A DNA stretch of 64,000 nt from Neomoorella carbonis (GTDB lineage: Bacteria > Bacillota > DSM-521 > Neomoorellales > Neomoorellaceae), in assembly GCF_045278715.1 (NCBI RefSeq), contig NZ_CP136420.1, forward strand, positions 2,294,001-2,358,000, given 5' to 3'. Positions 33,854 through 43,336 of the stretch are shown in pieces (position 1 is the stretch's first letter; each line of letters opens with the position of its first letter). The position numbers were made by a program, and so were the translations under genes. The notes beneath the pieces were generated by a model. The model had not been told where the DNA came from. It did not search any database and was given only the letters and a program-made list of their open reading frames with translations.

Positions 33854-35557
33854 TTATTTATTCTCAACTTTGCCGTTCAACAATTTGAGGGCTACCTCCA
33901 GGTTAAAACGGTCTTCCGGGCAGTTCAAATCCATTCCGCTGATCTCCTGGATCCGCTCCAGGCGGTACAGGATGGTATTGTAGTGGGTAAAGAGGGCTTC
34001 CGAAACCTTTTTGAGATTGCCGTGGTGCTCAAAATAGGCCTGCAGGGTACGGATGAGTTCGGTATTTTTTTCCCGGTCATACTCCAGAAGTTTACCCAGG
34101 GTTTCCTGAAGATAATTGTTTACTTCCTTCTCCCTGTCCCGGGAATAAATGAAACGGTAGATTCCCAGGTCATTGAAGGCAATTACCCCCCGGCGGCCGG
34201 GCAGGTTTTCGCTTATGCGCAGGGCCTGTTTGGCCTCCTGGTAGCTCTGCTGCAGGCCCTTGAGGCCAGGGTAAAAACGCCCCAGGCCGATACGGACTTC
34301 CCAGCCGGTAAATGCGCACGTCAGGCATTCCTGGACGGTCTTCATTTGCTTCCTGGCCAGCTCATTGATTTGCCGGGCAGATAAACCCCTGTCCTCCACG
34401 GCCAGCAAGATTACCAGGTAGTCACCCTTGGTACCCACCAGGCAGTGGACGCCCTGTTCCAGCATCCTGCTCGGTAGCTCCCGCAGCACCCGGTTTTTAG
34501 TTTCCTGGTTGGGTAAATGTCTTGCATCCTCCCTGGATGGCAGCGGCCAGGCCAGGCCGACAACATAATTCCTCTCCAGGTCCCAGCCCAACTTCCTGGC
34601 GTGCTCCAATTCCAGCTTTTCATCCTCAATGCGGCCGCTTAAAAGGTGGTTTAAAAACTCGTTGGAATACCGCCGCTCGACTTCCCGCAAGGACCGCTCG
34701 CGGGCAATTTCCAGGGCCGTCATCACTGCCAGGCGCTCGATGGTGGAAATATCGCTGCTATTTAAGGGCCGCATTGTTTCCCAGATATAGATAGAGCCGT
34801 AACACTCGCTGGCCACTGTCAGGGGCATATAAAAGCAACCTATACTGCGATCATTTATGGCCAGTTCCAGGCGGTTGTTTATCCGCTGGTAGAGCCCATC
34901 ACCGGGCGCGGCTTTGGCTTTTGCAGCCGCCAGTAAAACGTCTATCTCGTTTTCCGGCCAGTTAACGCAACTGCAGGCATGGCGATCATTTAGAATATCG
35001 CTAATATAAACGGAATTGTTTACCAGTGAAGCCAGGGTAAAGGCAATTTTTTGTAAACCGCCGCCCTCAATCATAATCTTCATGAGGGCGCTGTGGACAT
35101 CGAGCATCTGCAGCAAAAAGGCCGACTGTTCGTGGAGGATGGCGCTCAGCACTTCATAAATCAAGTCGGCAAAGCCTACATCCGGCGGTAGTTCCACCAG
35201 GGGGAATTCATAGGCATCGGCCAGTTGCAGCATAGGCGGGGGGATAGTTTCCAGGTAACGCCTGGTCTTGATGCAGATACCGGCCAGGCCCAGCCGGGCC
35301 AGGGAGGGGACCAGACTCTGCTGGGCTTCTTGATTATCCCTGATGGCAAAACCGGTGGTTACCAGGAGCTGGCCCGGCTTGACCCAGTTGACGATGTCCG
35401 GGACTTCCATAATGTTGACCCCGGTAACCAGGCGGCCCAGGCCGCTGTTGCCGGCCAGGATCCTGCTGCCGTGGAAGACGGGCAGCTCAAGGAGCTTCTT
35501 CAGGGGTATCCCCAGTTCCTGCATTATATGCCTGTTTTCGCCGGTGCTGATAGCCAT
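33854..35557 (-). CDS. PucR-family transcriptional regulator
   Basis: A 567-residue regulator. Residues ~10-130 form the PucR N-terminal domain (LPVFHGSRILAGNSGLGRLVTGVNIMEVPD). A GGDEF-like/GAF-like middle follows, and a C-terminal PucR helix-turn-helix lies at about 500-555 (FEHHGNLKKVSEALFTHYNTILYRLERI). Family members control purine, pyrimidine or amino acid catabolism. The neighbouring permease, hydroxylase and carbamoyl-transfer genes are the probable targets. The ATG at 35557 (MAISTGENRH) has AAGGAG 7 nt upstream and is preferred over an upstream in-frame start. Confidence 0.87.
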   Translation of the reverse strand: MAISTGENRHIMQELGIPLKKLLELPVFHGSRILAGNSGLGRLVTGVNIMEVPDIVNWVKPGQLLVTTGFAIRDNQEAQQSLVPSLARLGLAGICIKTRRYLETIPPPMLQLADAYEFPLVELPPDVGFADLIYEVLSAILHEQSAFLLQMLDVHSALMKIMIEGGGLQKIAFTLASLVNNSVYISDILNDRHACSCVNWPENEIDVLLAAAKAKAAPGDGLYQRINNRLELAINDRSIGCFYMPLTVASECYGSIYIWETMRPLNSSDISTIERLAVMTALEIARERSLREVERRYSNEFLNHLLSGRIEDEKLELEHARKLGWDLERNYVVGLAWPLPSREDARHLPNQETKNRVLRELPSRMLEQGVHCLVGTKGDYLVILLAVEDRGLSARQINELARKQMKTVQECLTCAFTGWEVRIGLGRFYPGLKGLQQSYQEAKQALRISENLPGRRGVIAFNDLGIYRFIYSRDREKEVNNYLQETLGKLLEYDREKNTELIRTLQAYFEHHGNLKKVSEALFTHYNTILYRLERIQEISGMDLNCPEDRFNLEVALKLLNGKVENK

Positions 35558-35695
35558 ATGCCCATCTCCTTCAACCCGTTGGCAGGTTAACATAAATACA
35601 AATGGCTCGAAACGAGGCCCAAGCCCTCACTCCGAGCGCGAAGCTATTCTTAACTTAAATTTTATCTTTTCTTAAGGTACCTGACAACATGCCAA

Positions 35696-37000
35696 TTAAT
35701 GGTTTAGCTGCTGCTTGCGGCTTAAAGACTCGCCCGGCGCCTCCAGTTCTTCGTTCAGCAAGCCAACGGAATTAAGCAGGTACACTATGAGGGAAATAAT
35801 AATACCCACTACCGCCGCCAGGGCCATACCTTTAAGCTCTACCGTCCCTATAACCAGCTTGGCGCCGCTGACCCCGATGGTAAAGACGATGGCCGATAAG
35901 ACCATATTGTAGTTTTTGCTGTAGTCTACCATCTGCTCCACAAGCATGCGGATACCGGCGGCCGCGATAACGCCGAAGAGGAGGATGCAGATACCACCCA
36001 TGACCGGAGTTGGAATGGTTTGAATGGCCGCCGCAAATTTACCAACGCAGGACATGATTATAGCAATGATGGCTGCCCCGCGGATTACCCAGACGGAATA
36101 AACGCGGGTGATAGCCATGACGCCGATATTCTCACCATAGGTGGTATTGGGAGGTGAGCCGGTAAAACCGGAAATGAAATTGCTGATGCCGTCACCCAGG
36201 AGGGAGAGGTGCAGGCCAGGCTCCTTCACCAGGTCCCGGTTCACAATATTGCCGGTGACAATTAGGTGCCCAATATGCTCGGCCAGGACCACCAAGGCTG
36301 CCGGAGCAATGATGGCCACGGCATTGAGATCAAAAACCGGGGCATGAAAATCAGGAAGCTTGAACCAGGGAGCCTGGGCCACAGGGGTAAAGTCTACCAT
36401 ACCTTTGAAGAGGGCGAAAATATAACCGCAAATAACTGCCGTGAGTACCGGTATGACCTGCAAAAAGCCCCGGAAAACTACTGATCCGATCACACCGACC
36501 AGGAGGGTAAACATGGAAACCATAATGACATTGGGGTCCATTTTATCGGCCACCAGGCCAGTCATCTGGGCCGCTACCGGTGCCAGTTCCAGGCCGATGA
36601 CCGCCACTACAGCCCCCATGACCGGCGGCGGCATGACAATATCAATCCATTTGGTACCAACATAGCGGATAATGAAAGATACAACAATGAAGAAGAGACC
36701 AAAGAAGATGAAGCCTGATTGAGCGTGATTATAGCCTGCTTTGGAAATGATCAATAAGGTCGGGGCGATAAAGGCAAAGCTCGAACCTAAATACGCTGGA
36801 ATGCCGCCTTTGGTAACAAAGCTATAAATCAAAGTTCCAATACCATTCATCAACAGGGCGATGGCCGGGTTAATTTTAAAAAGCAACGGTACCAGCACCG
36901 TCGCACCGAACATAGCCATCAAGTGCTGCAGGCTCAAAGGAATAGTTTCTAGAATAGGCAGCTTTTCTTCAATTTCAATGGTCCGTCTGGTTCGGCTCAT
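35696..37000 (-). CDS. NCS2 nucleobase permease (uracil/xanthine type)
   Basis: A 434-residue NCS2 transporter with 12-14 hydrophobic segments. The N-terminal LETIPLSLQHLMAMFGATVLVPLLF and AYLGSSFAFIAP blocks are very like uracil permease UraA. The HIGHLIVTGNIVNRDL and FISGFTGSPPNTTYGENIGVMAITRV region forms the substrate site, with the key Glu in AEHIG and YGENIG. Uracil is the best guess by similarity. The xanthine-dehydrogenase-type enzyme encoded upstream makes xanthine or another cyclic ureide possible. ATG 37000 with AGGAGG 7 nt upstream. Confidence 0.88.
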   Translation of the reverse strand: MSRTRRTIEIEEKLPILETIPLSLQHLMAMFGATVLVPLLFKINPAIALLMNGIGTLIYSFVTKGGIPAYLGSSFAFIAPTLLIISKAGYNHAQSGFIFFGLFFIVVSFIIRYVGTKWIDIVMPPPVMGAVVAVIGLELAPVAAQMTGLVADKMDPNVIMVSMFTLLVGVIGSVVFRGFLQVIPVLTAVICGYIFALFKGMVDFTPVAQAPWFKLPDFHAPVFDLNAVAIIAPAALVVLAEHIGHLIVTGNIVNRDLVKEPGLHLSLLGDGISNFISGFTGSPPNTTYGENIGVMAITRVYSVWVIRGAAIIAIIMSCVGKFAAAIQTIPTPVMGGICILLFGVIAAAGIRMLVEQMVDYSKNYNMVLSAIVFTIGVSGAKLVIGTVELKGMALAAVVGIIISLIVYLLNSVGLLNEELEAPGESLSRKQQLNH

Positions 37001-37110
37001 TTTCATTCCTCCTTCTTTTTAATAATAATATTGGGTATGAAGAGAACAATTCTTTTCAAAAAATTTTTATACCCCCTTCCCTTAAAATGGTAAAATTTAT
37101 TTTATGAAGA

Positions 37111-37169
37111 ACACGGTACCTCCCTGGAAACCTAATAAAACTATGTTTTAAGGCAAGGAGGCACCGTGT
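37111..37169. repeat. Inverted repeat between hydroxylase and permease genes
   Basis: ACACGGT-A-CCTCC (37111-37123) pairs with GGAGG-C-ACCGTGT (37157-37169): 12 pairs with one mismatch and a 33-nt loop. No T-run follows on either strand. It may be a processing hairpin, an operator or a structured leader for the permease mRNA. Confidence 0.45.
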
Positions 37170-37190
37170 CCTCAAATCCGGATCCGGGCC

Positions 37191-39533
37191 TTACTTCTTA
37201 TTCCAGGCCAGGTAAATCTTTTCCGCCGTCAGGGGCGCTTCCTTTATCTCCAGGCCGGTGGCGTTGGCCAGGGCATTGGCGATGGCAGGCGTAATGGAGA
37301 TCATGGGGTGTTCCGCCACTCCCCGGGCACCATAGGGGCCGTCCAGCTGGGGTGTTTCGACAAAATAGACCTCCATTTCCCGGGGCAAATCTTTGGCCGT
37401 AGGTATCTTATAGTCCACCAGGTTCCTCGTCAAGAGCCTCCCGGCGTCATCGTAGAGGAGGACTTCCGAAAAGGCTGTACCCAGGCCCTGAACAATGCCG
37501 CCGATTACTTGCCCTTTGCTCAGGGTTGCGTTTAAGACTTTGCCCACGTCAAAGGCCGATACGACTTTGAGCACCTCGATATTGCCCGTCGCCGTGTCCA
37601 CCTCGATCTCAATGGCGTGGGCGCCGTAGGTCCAATCCAGGGCCGGGTATCCCTGGCCGGTTTCCGGGTCGAGGAAGGTTAAACCCTGGGCGATATACTT
37701 GCCCCTGCCGATGAGGGGTCCGCCGACGGCGTTGCCATTCTCATAGGTATAGCCTATGGCCAGCTGGCTGTAGGTCAATTTCCTATCTGGATGGTGGCGG
37801 ACGTAAATTACTCCCTCGCCAAATTCCAGTTCATCCTCTGCCGCCCGTAAGACGGCAGCCGCTGTGCTCCGCATCTGCGCCTTCAGGTCTTCGCAGGCGC
37901 GGATTACAGCATTACCTCCCATCACTGTAAAGCGGCTGGCCACCGTCTGCCAGTCATAGGGCCCTGTCTCGGTACTGGTTTCCCAAACCACATGGACTTT
38001 TTCCAGGGGCAGGTGCAGGCTGTCGGCTGCAATCTGGGCCAGGGTGGTATAGGTACCCTGGCCGTAGTCAATACCGCTGACCAGGACATTAACCGAGCCG
38101 TCCTCATTCATTTTAACAACCGCCGAAGAAGCCGTCCATGATGGCATGGCCGGCGCCTTGTGGAGGACGGCCAGCCCTATCCCCCGGTACTTACCGGTCT
38201 CCCTTTCCCGGGCCTTCTCTTCTTCCGACTTTACCAGGGGCCAGCCGATTTTTTCCGCGACAAGGGCCAGGCACTTGTCAACTCTGCCAGTGTTTTCATG
38301 GACCTTTTCCCCGGTAATGGTGATAGAGCCGGGTTTAAGGAGGTTCCGCATCCGGAATTCCAGGGGGTCCATCCCTAACTCTTTGGCCACCAGGTCCCGC
38401 TGGCGTTCAATGGCCCAGAAAAACTCGGCATGGCCGAAACCCCGGTAAGCCGTACCAAAGATATGGTTGGTATAGATGGTGTAGGAATCGATTTTAACAT
38501 TCTCAATCTCATATGGACCCACGCCGGAATAACCTGCCGCCCGGCCGATATTGACGCCATAATCGGCATAGGCGCCGGCGTCCCACAGGTAGGCAATTTC
38601 TTCAGCAATAATGCGGCCCTCCCGGGTAACGCCGGTCTTGATTTTAGCCAGAAGGCCCTGGCGGCAGGGCAGGGTGGCAATCTCCTCTTCCCTGGTAGCC
38701 GTTAATTTAACCGGCCGGCCCCGCGCCGCCCGCGACAGGCAAGCCACCAGGGCTTCCAGGTGAATGCCGGCTTTGCCGCCGAAACCGCCGCCGACATAGG
38801 GGACAATAACCTCAATCTGGCTGCGGGGCACGCCGGTGGCCGCGCTCAAAAGGTCGCGCACGGCAAAGGGCGACTGGGCACTGGTCCAGACTTTAATACG
38901 GTCCCCCGTCGACCATTTAGCAATGGCGACGTGGGTTTCCAGGGGCATGTGCAGGACCTGGGGCTGGTAAAAACTATTCTCAACTATTACATCCGCCCTG
39001 GCAAAGCCGGCCTCGACGTCGCCTTTGCGTAATTTAAAATGATTGGCAATATTGGTTCCCGGTTTGGGGAAGTAGACGCCCTTTATCCAGGAATAGGTGC
39101 CTAAATCTTCATGGACCAGGGGCGCCCCTTCCTGCAAGGCCGCCTCTACATCCAGAACTGCCGGCAAGGGTTCGTATTCAACTTCAATCAAATCTACAGC
39201 CTCCTGGGCCGTATCCAGGTCAACGGCGGCCACCGCTGCCACCGGCTCGCCGTAATAACGGACTTTACCGGTAGCCAGGACGGGCCGGTCGATCATATAG
39301 AGACCCAGTTTATAGGGGACGTCCGCTCCCGTAAGGACTGCTTTCACTCCCGGTAAGGCCCGGGCCTTGCTGGTATCAATCCTTTTAATGCGGGCATGGG
39401 CATAGGGGCTCGTTTTTAACCGGGCATAAAGCATGCCCTGGACTTTCAAGTCATGGACATAGAGGGCCTCCCCCGTTACTTTTTCAACACCGTCAATCCG
39501 GGGAATTCCCGCGCCAATGAGGGTCTGGCTCAT
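37191..39533 (-). CDS. Xanthine-dehydrogenase-family hydroxylase, molybdenum subunit
   Basis: A 780-residue unsplit molybdopterin subunit. It has GIPRIDGVEKVTGEALYVHDL at the start, YVGGGFGGKAGIHLEA near 265, AYRGFGHAE near 380, SGIDYGQGTYTTLAQIAA near 510 and GPYGARGVAEHP near 735. The last motif holds the glutamate that acts as base in xanthine dehydrogenase. Close similarity to nicotinate dehydrogenase subunits elsewhere in the window shows common ancestry, but the substrate is probably a purine or other ureide. It overlaps the Fe-S gene by 4 nt (ATGA). Confidence 0.88.
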   Translation of the reverse strand: MSQTLIGAGIPRIDGVEKVTGEALYVHDLKVQGMLYARLKTSPYAHARIKRIDTSKARALPGVKAVLTGADVPYKLGLYMIDRPVLATGKVRYYGEPVAAVAAVDLDTAQEAVDLIEVEYEPLPAVLDVEAALQEGAPLVHEDLGTYSWIKGVYFPKPGTNIANHFKLRKGDVEAGFARADVIVENSFYQPQVLHMPLETHVAIAKWSTGDRIKVWTSAQSPFAVRDLLSAATGVPRSQIEVIVPYVGGGFGGKAGIHLEALVACLSRAARGRPVKLTATREEEIATLPCRQGLLAKIKTGVTREGRIIAEEIAYLWDAGAYADYGVNIGRAAGYSGVGPYEIENVKIDSYTIYTNHIFGTAYRGFGHAEFFWAIERQRDLVAKELGMDPLEFRMRNLLKPGSITITGEKVHENTGRVDKCLALVAEKIGWPLVKSEEEKARERETGKYRGIGLAVLHKAPAMPSWTASSAVVKMNEDGSVNVLVSGIDYGQGTYTTLAQIAADSLHLPLEKVHVVWETSTETGPYDWQTVASRFTVMGGNAVIRACEDLKAQMRSTAAAVLRAAEDELEFGEGVIYVRHHPDRKLTYSQLAIGYTYENGNAVGGPLIGRGKYIAQGLTFLDPETGQGYPALDWTYGAHAIEIEVDTATGNIEVLKVVSAFDVGKVLNATLSKGQVIGGIVQGLGTAFSEVLLYDDAGRLLTRNLVDYKIPTAKDLPREMEVYFVETPQLDGPYGARGVAEHPMISITPAIANALANATGLEIKEAPLTAEKIYLAWNKK

Positions 39534-40003
39534 TCTGTCGCCCCCTTTGCGGCCACAGCTTTTATAGCTTCAACAATGGGTACATACCCTGTACAGCGGC
39601 AGAGGTTGCCTTCGATGGCTTCTTTAATCTCCTCCTCTGTGGGGTTGGGGTTCTGGTTCAGCAGCGCCCTGGCGGCCATGATCATGCCCGGGGTACAAAA
39701 ACCGCACTGCAGGGCGTTATGCTCGATAAAGGCCTGCTGCAGTTCGGAAAGCCGGCCGTCCCGGGCCTCGCTTTCAATGGTATATACTTCTGCCCCTTCA
39801 GCTTCCACGGCCAGTACCAGGCAGGAATTGACCGCCTTGCCGTTGAAAATCACCGTGCAGGCACCGCACTCGCCGGCGCCGCAGCCTTCCTTGGTGCCCG
39901 TGAGATTTAATTCCTCCCGCAACAGCCAGAGGAGGGTTTTATCCGGCTCGACAGCCACCGTATATGCTTCGCCGTTGACCTTCAGATGGATGGTCTGCTT
40001 CAC
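39530..40003 (-). CDS. Xanthine-dehydrogenase-family hydroxylase, [2Fe-2S] subunit
   Basis: A 157-residue small subunit. CGAGECGACTVIFNG plus a further cysteine binds cluster one; CGFCTPGMIM and CRCTGY bind cluster two. It is equivalent to NdhS of the nicotinate enzyme. GTG start overlapping the FAD-subunit stop (GTGA), so the three genes are translated as a set. Confidence 0.9.
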   Translation of the reverse strand: MKQTIHLKVNGEAYTVAVEPDKTLLWLLREELNLTGTKEGCGAGECGACTVIFNGKAVNSCLVLAVEAEGAEVYTIESEARDGRLSELQQAFIEHNALQCGFCTPGMIMAARALLNQNPNPTEEEIKEAIEGNLCRCTGYVPIVEAIKAVAAKGATE

Positions 40004-40851
40004 GCCCTTTTAACCTCCTTTCCCAGGATCCCCAGAACCTGCCGGACCAGATAATCGGCCATGGCCAGGCGGTACTCCCGGGAAGACCGCTGGTCGCTGA
40101 TGGGATTTACCTGTTCCTTTACTTTATTGATAATAGTGGCAATTTTTTCTTCGTGCTGCAGGTCGTCACCTTCCAAGGTTTCGAGTCCTTGCACCAAGAG
40201 CGGCGTCGCCGCCATGGCCCCCAGGGCCAGGCGGAGATGCCCGTCGCCGGTCAAAAATCCAGCCACCCCTACCTGGGCCAGGTCATGACCCTTGATCCGC
40301 GCTCTCTTCAAATATACGCCTTTACCCCTGATAGCCGGTATCTCAAGCTTTACGACCAGTTCATCAGGCCGCAGGGCATTGCGCTTGACCCCGACAAAAA
40401 ATTCCGCCAGGGGAATTTGACGCACTCCCCTGCGAGAAACGGCGATAATCCTTGCCCCCAGCACCAGAGCCGCCGGCGCCATATCGGCCGCCGGAGAGGC
40501 GTTGCACAGGTTGCCTATCAGGGTCGCCCGGTTGCGGACCAGGGTGTTGGCCAGAGTCTTGCCGGCCTGGACCAGGATAGGGTAGTGGTCAATTACCGGC
40601 GCCGCCGCCAAAAGCTGGTTGATGGTAACAGCTCCCCCTATAACCAGTCCTCCCTCCGGTGTATATTCCAGTACCTGCATCTCCGCGATTTGTTTTATGT
40701 CAAGTAAATATTTACAGTTTAACACCCTGTCTCTAAGATTAACAATAATATCCGTCCCGCCGGCAAAAACCCTGGCTGCCTCGCCATATTTTTCTTTAAG
40801 CTCTACGGCTTCAGCAAGACTGGCAGGCTTAAAGTATTCTATTGCGGCCAT
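40000..40851 (-). CDS. Xanthine-dehydrogenase-family hydroxylase, FAD subunit
   Basis: A 283-residue flavoprotein: IEYFKPASLAEAVELKEKYG start, VFAGGTDIIVNLRD near 30 and LIGNLCNASPAADMAP near 112 contact FAD. The short loop typical of xanthine dehydrogenase FAD subunits, without an extra Fe-S insertion, suggests NAD(P) as acceptor. First gene of the hydroxylase trio, with GGGAGG 8 nt before the ATG and a large hairpin just upstream. Confidence 0.9.
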   Translation of the reverse strand: MAAIEYFKPASLAEAVELKEKYGEAARVFAGGTDIIVNLRDRVLNCKYLLDIKQIAEMQVLEYTPEGGLVIGGAVTINQLLAAAPVIDHYPILVQAGKTLANTLVRNRATLIGNLCNASPAADMAPAALVLGARIIAVSRRGVRQIPLAEFFVGVKRNALRPDELVVKLEIPAIRGKGVYLKRARIKGHDLAQVGVAGFLTGDGHLRLALGAMAATPLLVQGLETLEGDDLQHEEKIATIINKVKEQVNPISDQRSSREYRLAMADYLVRQVLGILGKEVKRA

Positions 40852-40887
40852 GGGTACACCTCCCGTTAGCCATTCAATTCAAAATAG

Positions 40888-40926
40888 CCTTACCCTTTTA
40901 CCGGACGACCCGGTAAAAGGGTAAGG
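40888..40926 (-). terminator. 17-bp perfect hairpin between cyclase and hydroxylase genes
   Basis: CCTTACCCTTTTACCGG (40888-40904) pairs without mismatch with 40910-40926 around a 5-nt loop. On the minus strand CTATTTTG follows, a weak T-run. This could end the upstream transcript, act as an attenuator, or separate expression levels of the two gene groups by RNA processing. Confidence 0.6.
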
Positions 40927-40941
40927 TAAAACGCCTCCTAA

Positions 40942-41727
40942 CTACTCCTCATCAAAGGCGACGATCCGGCAAATGGAGGATTCGCCGCCGACAAACCGCC
41001 AGGGGAAGCAGCCGATTATCAGGCGCCGGCCCAGAATCTTGTCGATATCGCCGCCGACGTTTTCAGCGTGAATAATGTTATCAGGGAAGAGGGCAATATG
41101 CATTACTTGATAATCCTGGGGCGGCAGCAGTTCATCCATAGACTTGCCGTATTTCCGGCGCATAAAGGCGTCGCATTCTTTGGCCTGCACCGGCATCCAC
41201 TCGCGGATTTTGGTATTCATGGGGTGATCGGCGGAACCGCAGTCAACGCCGATCCATTTTATTTTCATTTTCTTACACCACTCGGCAAACTCACGCGTCG
41301 GGCCGGGGTGCTTGACCATATAACGTACTTCATCAGCTTCCGGCTGGTCCCAGGAATAGTGGTGGTAACCGGTATGAATGATCAGGATGTCACCTTCCCT
41401 GACTTCGACCCGATCGGTAATATCCTTTGAGGTATAAATACCGTAATCCTCGGCAATATCGCTGAGATCCACTACTACGCCCGGCCCTACCAGGAAATCC
41501 AGGGGCAGGCTGGCTATATCCTGGCCGTGGGTGCAGAAATGCAGGGGCCCGTCCAGGTGGGTGCCTACATGGTTGGAAGTAGTGATGAGCTGCCCGTTGG
41601 CGCCATTGGGGGCCAAGCGCTTGAAGAACTTAATCTGCAGCGGCTCATAGGTCGGCCACGGCGGTGACAGGTGGCTCAGGGGCTGGGTTAAATCATACAT
41701 TTTAATTTTGTCCCAGTTTTTAAGCAT
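40942..41727 (-). CDS. Cyclase-family metal-dependent hydrolase (kynurenine formamidase-like)
   Basis: A 261-residue PF04199 protein. The metal motif H-x-G-T-H-x-D-x-P-x-H is present as H53, H57, D59 and H63 (SNHVGTHLDGPLHF). Family members hydrolyse N-formylkynurenine, isatin and other cyclic or acyl amides. Between a heterocycle hydroxylase and a carbamoyltransferase set, the likely job is opening an oxidised ring to a ureido acid. The true substrate cannot be read from sequence. AGGAGG precedes the ATG. Confidence 0.82.
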   Translation of the reverse strand: MLKNWDKIKMYDLTQPLSHLSPPWPTYEPLQIKFFKRLAPNGANGQLITTSNHVGTHLDGPLHFCTHGQDIASLPLDFLVGPGVVVDLSDIAEDYGIYTSKDITDRVEVREGDILIIHTGYHHYSWDQPEADEVRYMVKHPGPTREFAEWCKKMKIKWIGVDCGSADHPMNTKIREWMPVQAKECDAFMRRKYGKSMDELLPPQDYQVMHIALFPDNIIHAENVGGDIDKILGRRLIIGCFPWRFVGGESSICRIVAFDEE

Positions 41728-41868
41728 AGGTCTCTCCTCCTGCCTTAAGTCTGCGGGAATATGACGACAAAATACCTTTCCCTTAAATAAAGGTAATTGC
41801 TGTCTTCACCTCCCCCAAATGGAATCCTGAAAACGGCAGGCAACTTCACGCAGGCCGCTGCCGGGGCA

Positions 41869-43314
41869 TTATTTCTTACTTGAACCCGGCTGCCCTGACC
41901 CCCCTCTGCCATATTCTCCAGCCAGGGCCAGAAGGGCTGCAGCGAAGCACTCCCAGGGCGGGTTGACCAGGCCGGCGCCCACCTGGCCTACGCCTGCCTC
42001 CCGGTGGGCAATGCCTGTATTAATCTGGGGCAAAATGTTGGTCTCTACTACCTTGCGCACATCGATACCTGTAGGTGTGCCCCGGAAATCGAAAATGGGA
42101 ATGGAAAAATACGGGTTTTCCTTCAGGGTTATCTCGTACATCCGCCGGGAATATCCCAGGGCATCGCCGGGCGTACCTCCCACAAACTGGACAATGGCGA
42201 TGGCTGCTGCCATGGCAAAACCACCGATACCGGCCGTTTCGGTGATGGCGCTGTCGCCAATATCGGGATTGGCGTCGGCCTCGTTGTAACCGGGAAAATA
42301 AAGGCCTTTTACCATCTGGGCCGGGCCGGTAAACCAGCGGCCCGGCAGGCCGCTGACACGGATGCCGAACTCCGTGCCATTACGGGCCATGGTAGTGACC
42401 ATAGTACTCCCCTTGATCCCGTGGGCGGCATCCAGCATGGCTTTGGCTGCCGGCATGGACAGGTTCAGGAAAAAGTGGTCGTTACCGTTGATGAAATTGA
42501 GGATATCAACCAGGTCATCGCCCGGCAGTTCGGCCCGGATCAGGTAAGGGGCAATGGCCCGAATGAAAAGGGAAGTAGCGGCCTTATTGCGGTTGTGTAA
42601 TTCATCTCCCATGTGCAGGGCCTGGGCAATCAAGGCCCGCAGGTCAATGCCCCCGCTCAGGCGGATGGCCTTTTTGAGGCTCGGAGCCAGCACCTTTTCC
42701 ATCCACTTTAACCGCTCAATAACCTCGTTGCTGTAGGCGCCGTAACGCAACACCTTACCCAGGCCTTCATTCAAGGTGCAATAGGCGTCATTGCCGTAGG
42801 TCTGATTGTGGATTATAAATACCGGCATGGAAGGTGAAATGATACCGGCCATGGGCCCTACGGCGCCGTGTTCATGGCAGGGACTGAAGGTAACGGCCCC
42901 TGAGGCGGCGATTTTTTCTGCTTCCTCCGGGGTAGTTGCCCGGCCTTCGTAGATGAGGGCGCCGATAACTGCCCCCCGCATGGGTCCAGACATTCTTTCC
43001 CACGTTAGGGGCGGACCGGCGTGGAGAATAGTATCAGGCGTCATACCGGCGATGACATCTATAGCCCGGCCTATATCAACTAGAACCGGTTGCGACTCGG
43101 CGTAACGTTTAAAGGCCTCCTCATTAGCGGCGTCAATATCCTCCCGGTGGCTTAATTGCTCCAGGGCGGCAATTAGCTCCACCTGGCCCCGGGCCGGGGG
43201 CTCCCAGCTTAAATGAGTTACTTCAACCCCTACACTTTTAAGTTCATCGGCAAAGCCCTGATTACCGAGGCTGACAACTTTTAAATCCTGGCTGAAAAGA
43301 TCGTTTAGGACCAT
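41869..43314 (-). CDS. DUF1116 protein, AllG/YlbE-like oxamate carbamoyltransferase subunit
   Basis: A 481-residue DUF1116 protein. Motifs visible are VLHAGPPLTWERMSGPM near 127, HEHGAVGPMAGIISPSMPVF near 183 and NGTEFGIRVSGLPGRWFTGPA near 340. In E. coli the FdrA, YlbE and YlbF proteins (renamed AllF, AllG, AllH) were recently reported to form the long-sought oxamate carbamoyltransferase of anaerobic allantoin use. All three homologues plus a carbamate kinase are consecutive here, so the complex should phosphorolyse a carbamoyl group to carbamoyl phosphate. Confidence 0.82.
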   Translation of the reverse strand: MVLNDLFSQDLKVVSLGNQGFADELKSVGVEVTHLSWEPPARGQVELIAALEQLSHREDIDAANEEAFKRYAESQPVLVDIGRAIDVIAGMTPDTILHAGPPLTWERMSGPMRGAVIGALIYEGRATTPEEAEKIAASGAVTFSPCHEHGAVGPMAGIISPSMPVFIIHNQTYGNDAYCTLNEGLGKVLRYGAYSNEVIERLKWMEKVLAPSLKKAIRLSGGIDLRALIAQALHMGDELHNRNKAATSLFIRAIAPYLIRAELPGDDLVDILNFINGNDHFFLNLSMPAAKAMLDAAHGIKGSTMVTTMARNGTEFGIRVSGLPGRWFTGPAQMVKGLYFPGYNEADANPDIGDSAITETAGIGGFAMAAAIAIVQFVGGTPGDALGYSRRMYEITLKENPYFSIPIFDFRGTPTGIDVRKVVETNILPQINTGIAHREAGVGQVGAGLVNPPWECFAAALLALAGEYGRGGSGQPGSSKK

Positions 43315-43336
43315 TGGCTCCCGTCACCTTCCTGCC

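Noticed and set aside
37007..37190. Purine riboswitch before the NCS2 permease
   Set aside because: The conserved three-way junction bases could not be located on the transcribed strand.
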